From Hormiphora californensis (Eukaryota > Ctenophora > Tentaculata > Cydippida > Pleurobrachiidae): a DNA stretch of 64,000 bases. The stretch lies in assembly GCA_020137815.1 (NCBI GenBank), contig CM035360.1, positions 5,622,250-5,686,249 on the forward strand, given 5' to 3'. Position 1 is the first letter of the stretch; each line of letters begins with the position of its first letter. The position numbers and the translations under genes are program-made. Below the pieces are notes generated by a model. That model was not told where the DNA came from and did not search any database. It was given only the letters and a program-made list of their open reading frames with translations. Positions 63,818-64,000 of this stretch are shown here, piece after piece.

Positions 63818-64000
63818 GGTGAAATGATCAGTATAGTTAGAGCCAAGTGCTAAGTGCAGTAGCAGATGTGGGTGTCTATTATTAGCTATCTAAACAATCA
63901 GAATATAGCTTCTAGTTCATCCATCGCTTGTAGGAGGGGGATGGACGTGTTAAAATAACTGCATGGCCTCATGGGTTGCACAATGCAGAGTACAGAGTAT
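63818..64000. other. Upstream region of the cathepsin gene
   Basis: 183 bp of sequence 5' of the cathepsin start codon (minus strand). It should include the promoter or 5' UTR; I see no definable motif. Confidence 0.4.

Overview
The window is nuclear DNA of an animal. Genes are split into many short exons (roughly 50-200 bp) with GT-AG introns. The gene set is metazoan: CHMP1, AARSD1, a BTB-kelch protein, the exocyst subunit EXOC8, a rhodopsin-like GPCR, and secreted kringle, C-type lectin and galectin proteins. The mobile DNA is eukaryotic (hAT and Tc1/pogo-type MITEs, CR1/L2-like retroelements). An early-branching or other marine invertebrate such as a sponge is my best guess from compactness and domain content; the phylum is not proven here.

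Layout. 1-5.5 kb is repeat-rich intergenic DNA with a 1.4-kb palindromic TTAA-flanked element and an AAGAG-derived satellite. 5.7-10.2 kb (+) encodes a four-finger C2H2 transcription factor. 11.6-14.6 kb (-) encodes a GPCR whose 5' end runs into 14.56-22.56 kb, where base calls collapse into homopolymer smears (an assembly or base-calling artefact, so ORFs there are meaningless). 23.8-26.8 kb (+) is CHMP1. 27.1-31.4 kb (+) is AARSD1, with an intronless kinase-plus-RNase (IRE1-like) gene inside its fifth intron. 31.7-42.3 kb (+) is a BTB-BACK-kelch gene that hosts two antisense secreted-protein genes in its introns. 42.7-50.8 kb (+) is a mitochondrial-type crotonase gene whose introns hold an antisense C-type lectin gene and two 5'-truncated non-LTR retrotransposons. 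51.0-52.0 kb (+) is a METTL27-like methyltransferase, 52.7-61.5 kb (+) is EXOC8 in 19 exons, and 61.5-63.8 kb (-) is a cathepsin with added galectin and ShKT domains that overlaps the end of EXOC8 antisense.

Recurrent themes. (1) Gene-in-intron nesting is frequent: four nested genes, three of them antisense and secreted. (2) Tandem repeats repeatedly span exon-intron borders, so splice acceptors or donors exist in 2 to 24 copies (zinc-finger, kelch, crotonase and EXOC8 genes). (3) One hAT MITE family is present five times, four copies with perfect 8-bp target duplications; three copies sit immediately downstream of splice donors. (4) A 1.34-kb perfect foldback element is present twice with different 4-bp target duplications, in the CHMP1 and EXOC8 introns. 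(5) A kelch-gene intron holds a cluster of short hairpins that all have 3-nt loops.

The genes do not form one pathway. The housekeeping hosts (ESCRT-III, tRNA editing, exocytosis) are conserved; the novelty lies in secreted multidomain proteins (cathepsin-galectin-ShKT; cysteine-rich repeats-beta/gamma-crystallin-kringle) and in the stand-alone kinase-RNase. All exon boundaries were read by eye from reading frame, phase and GT/AG signals and are unconfirmed by transcripts.
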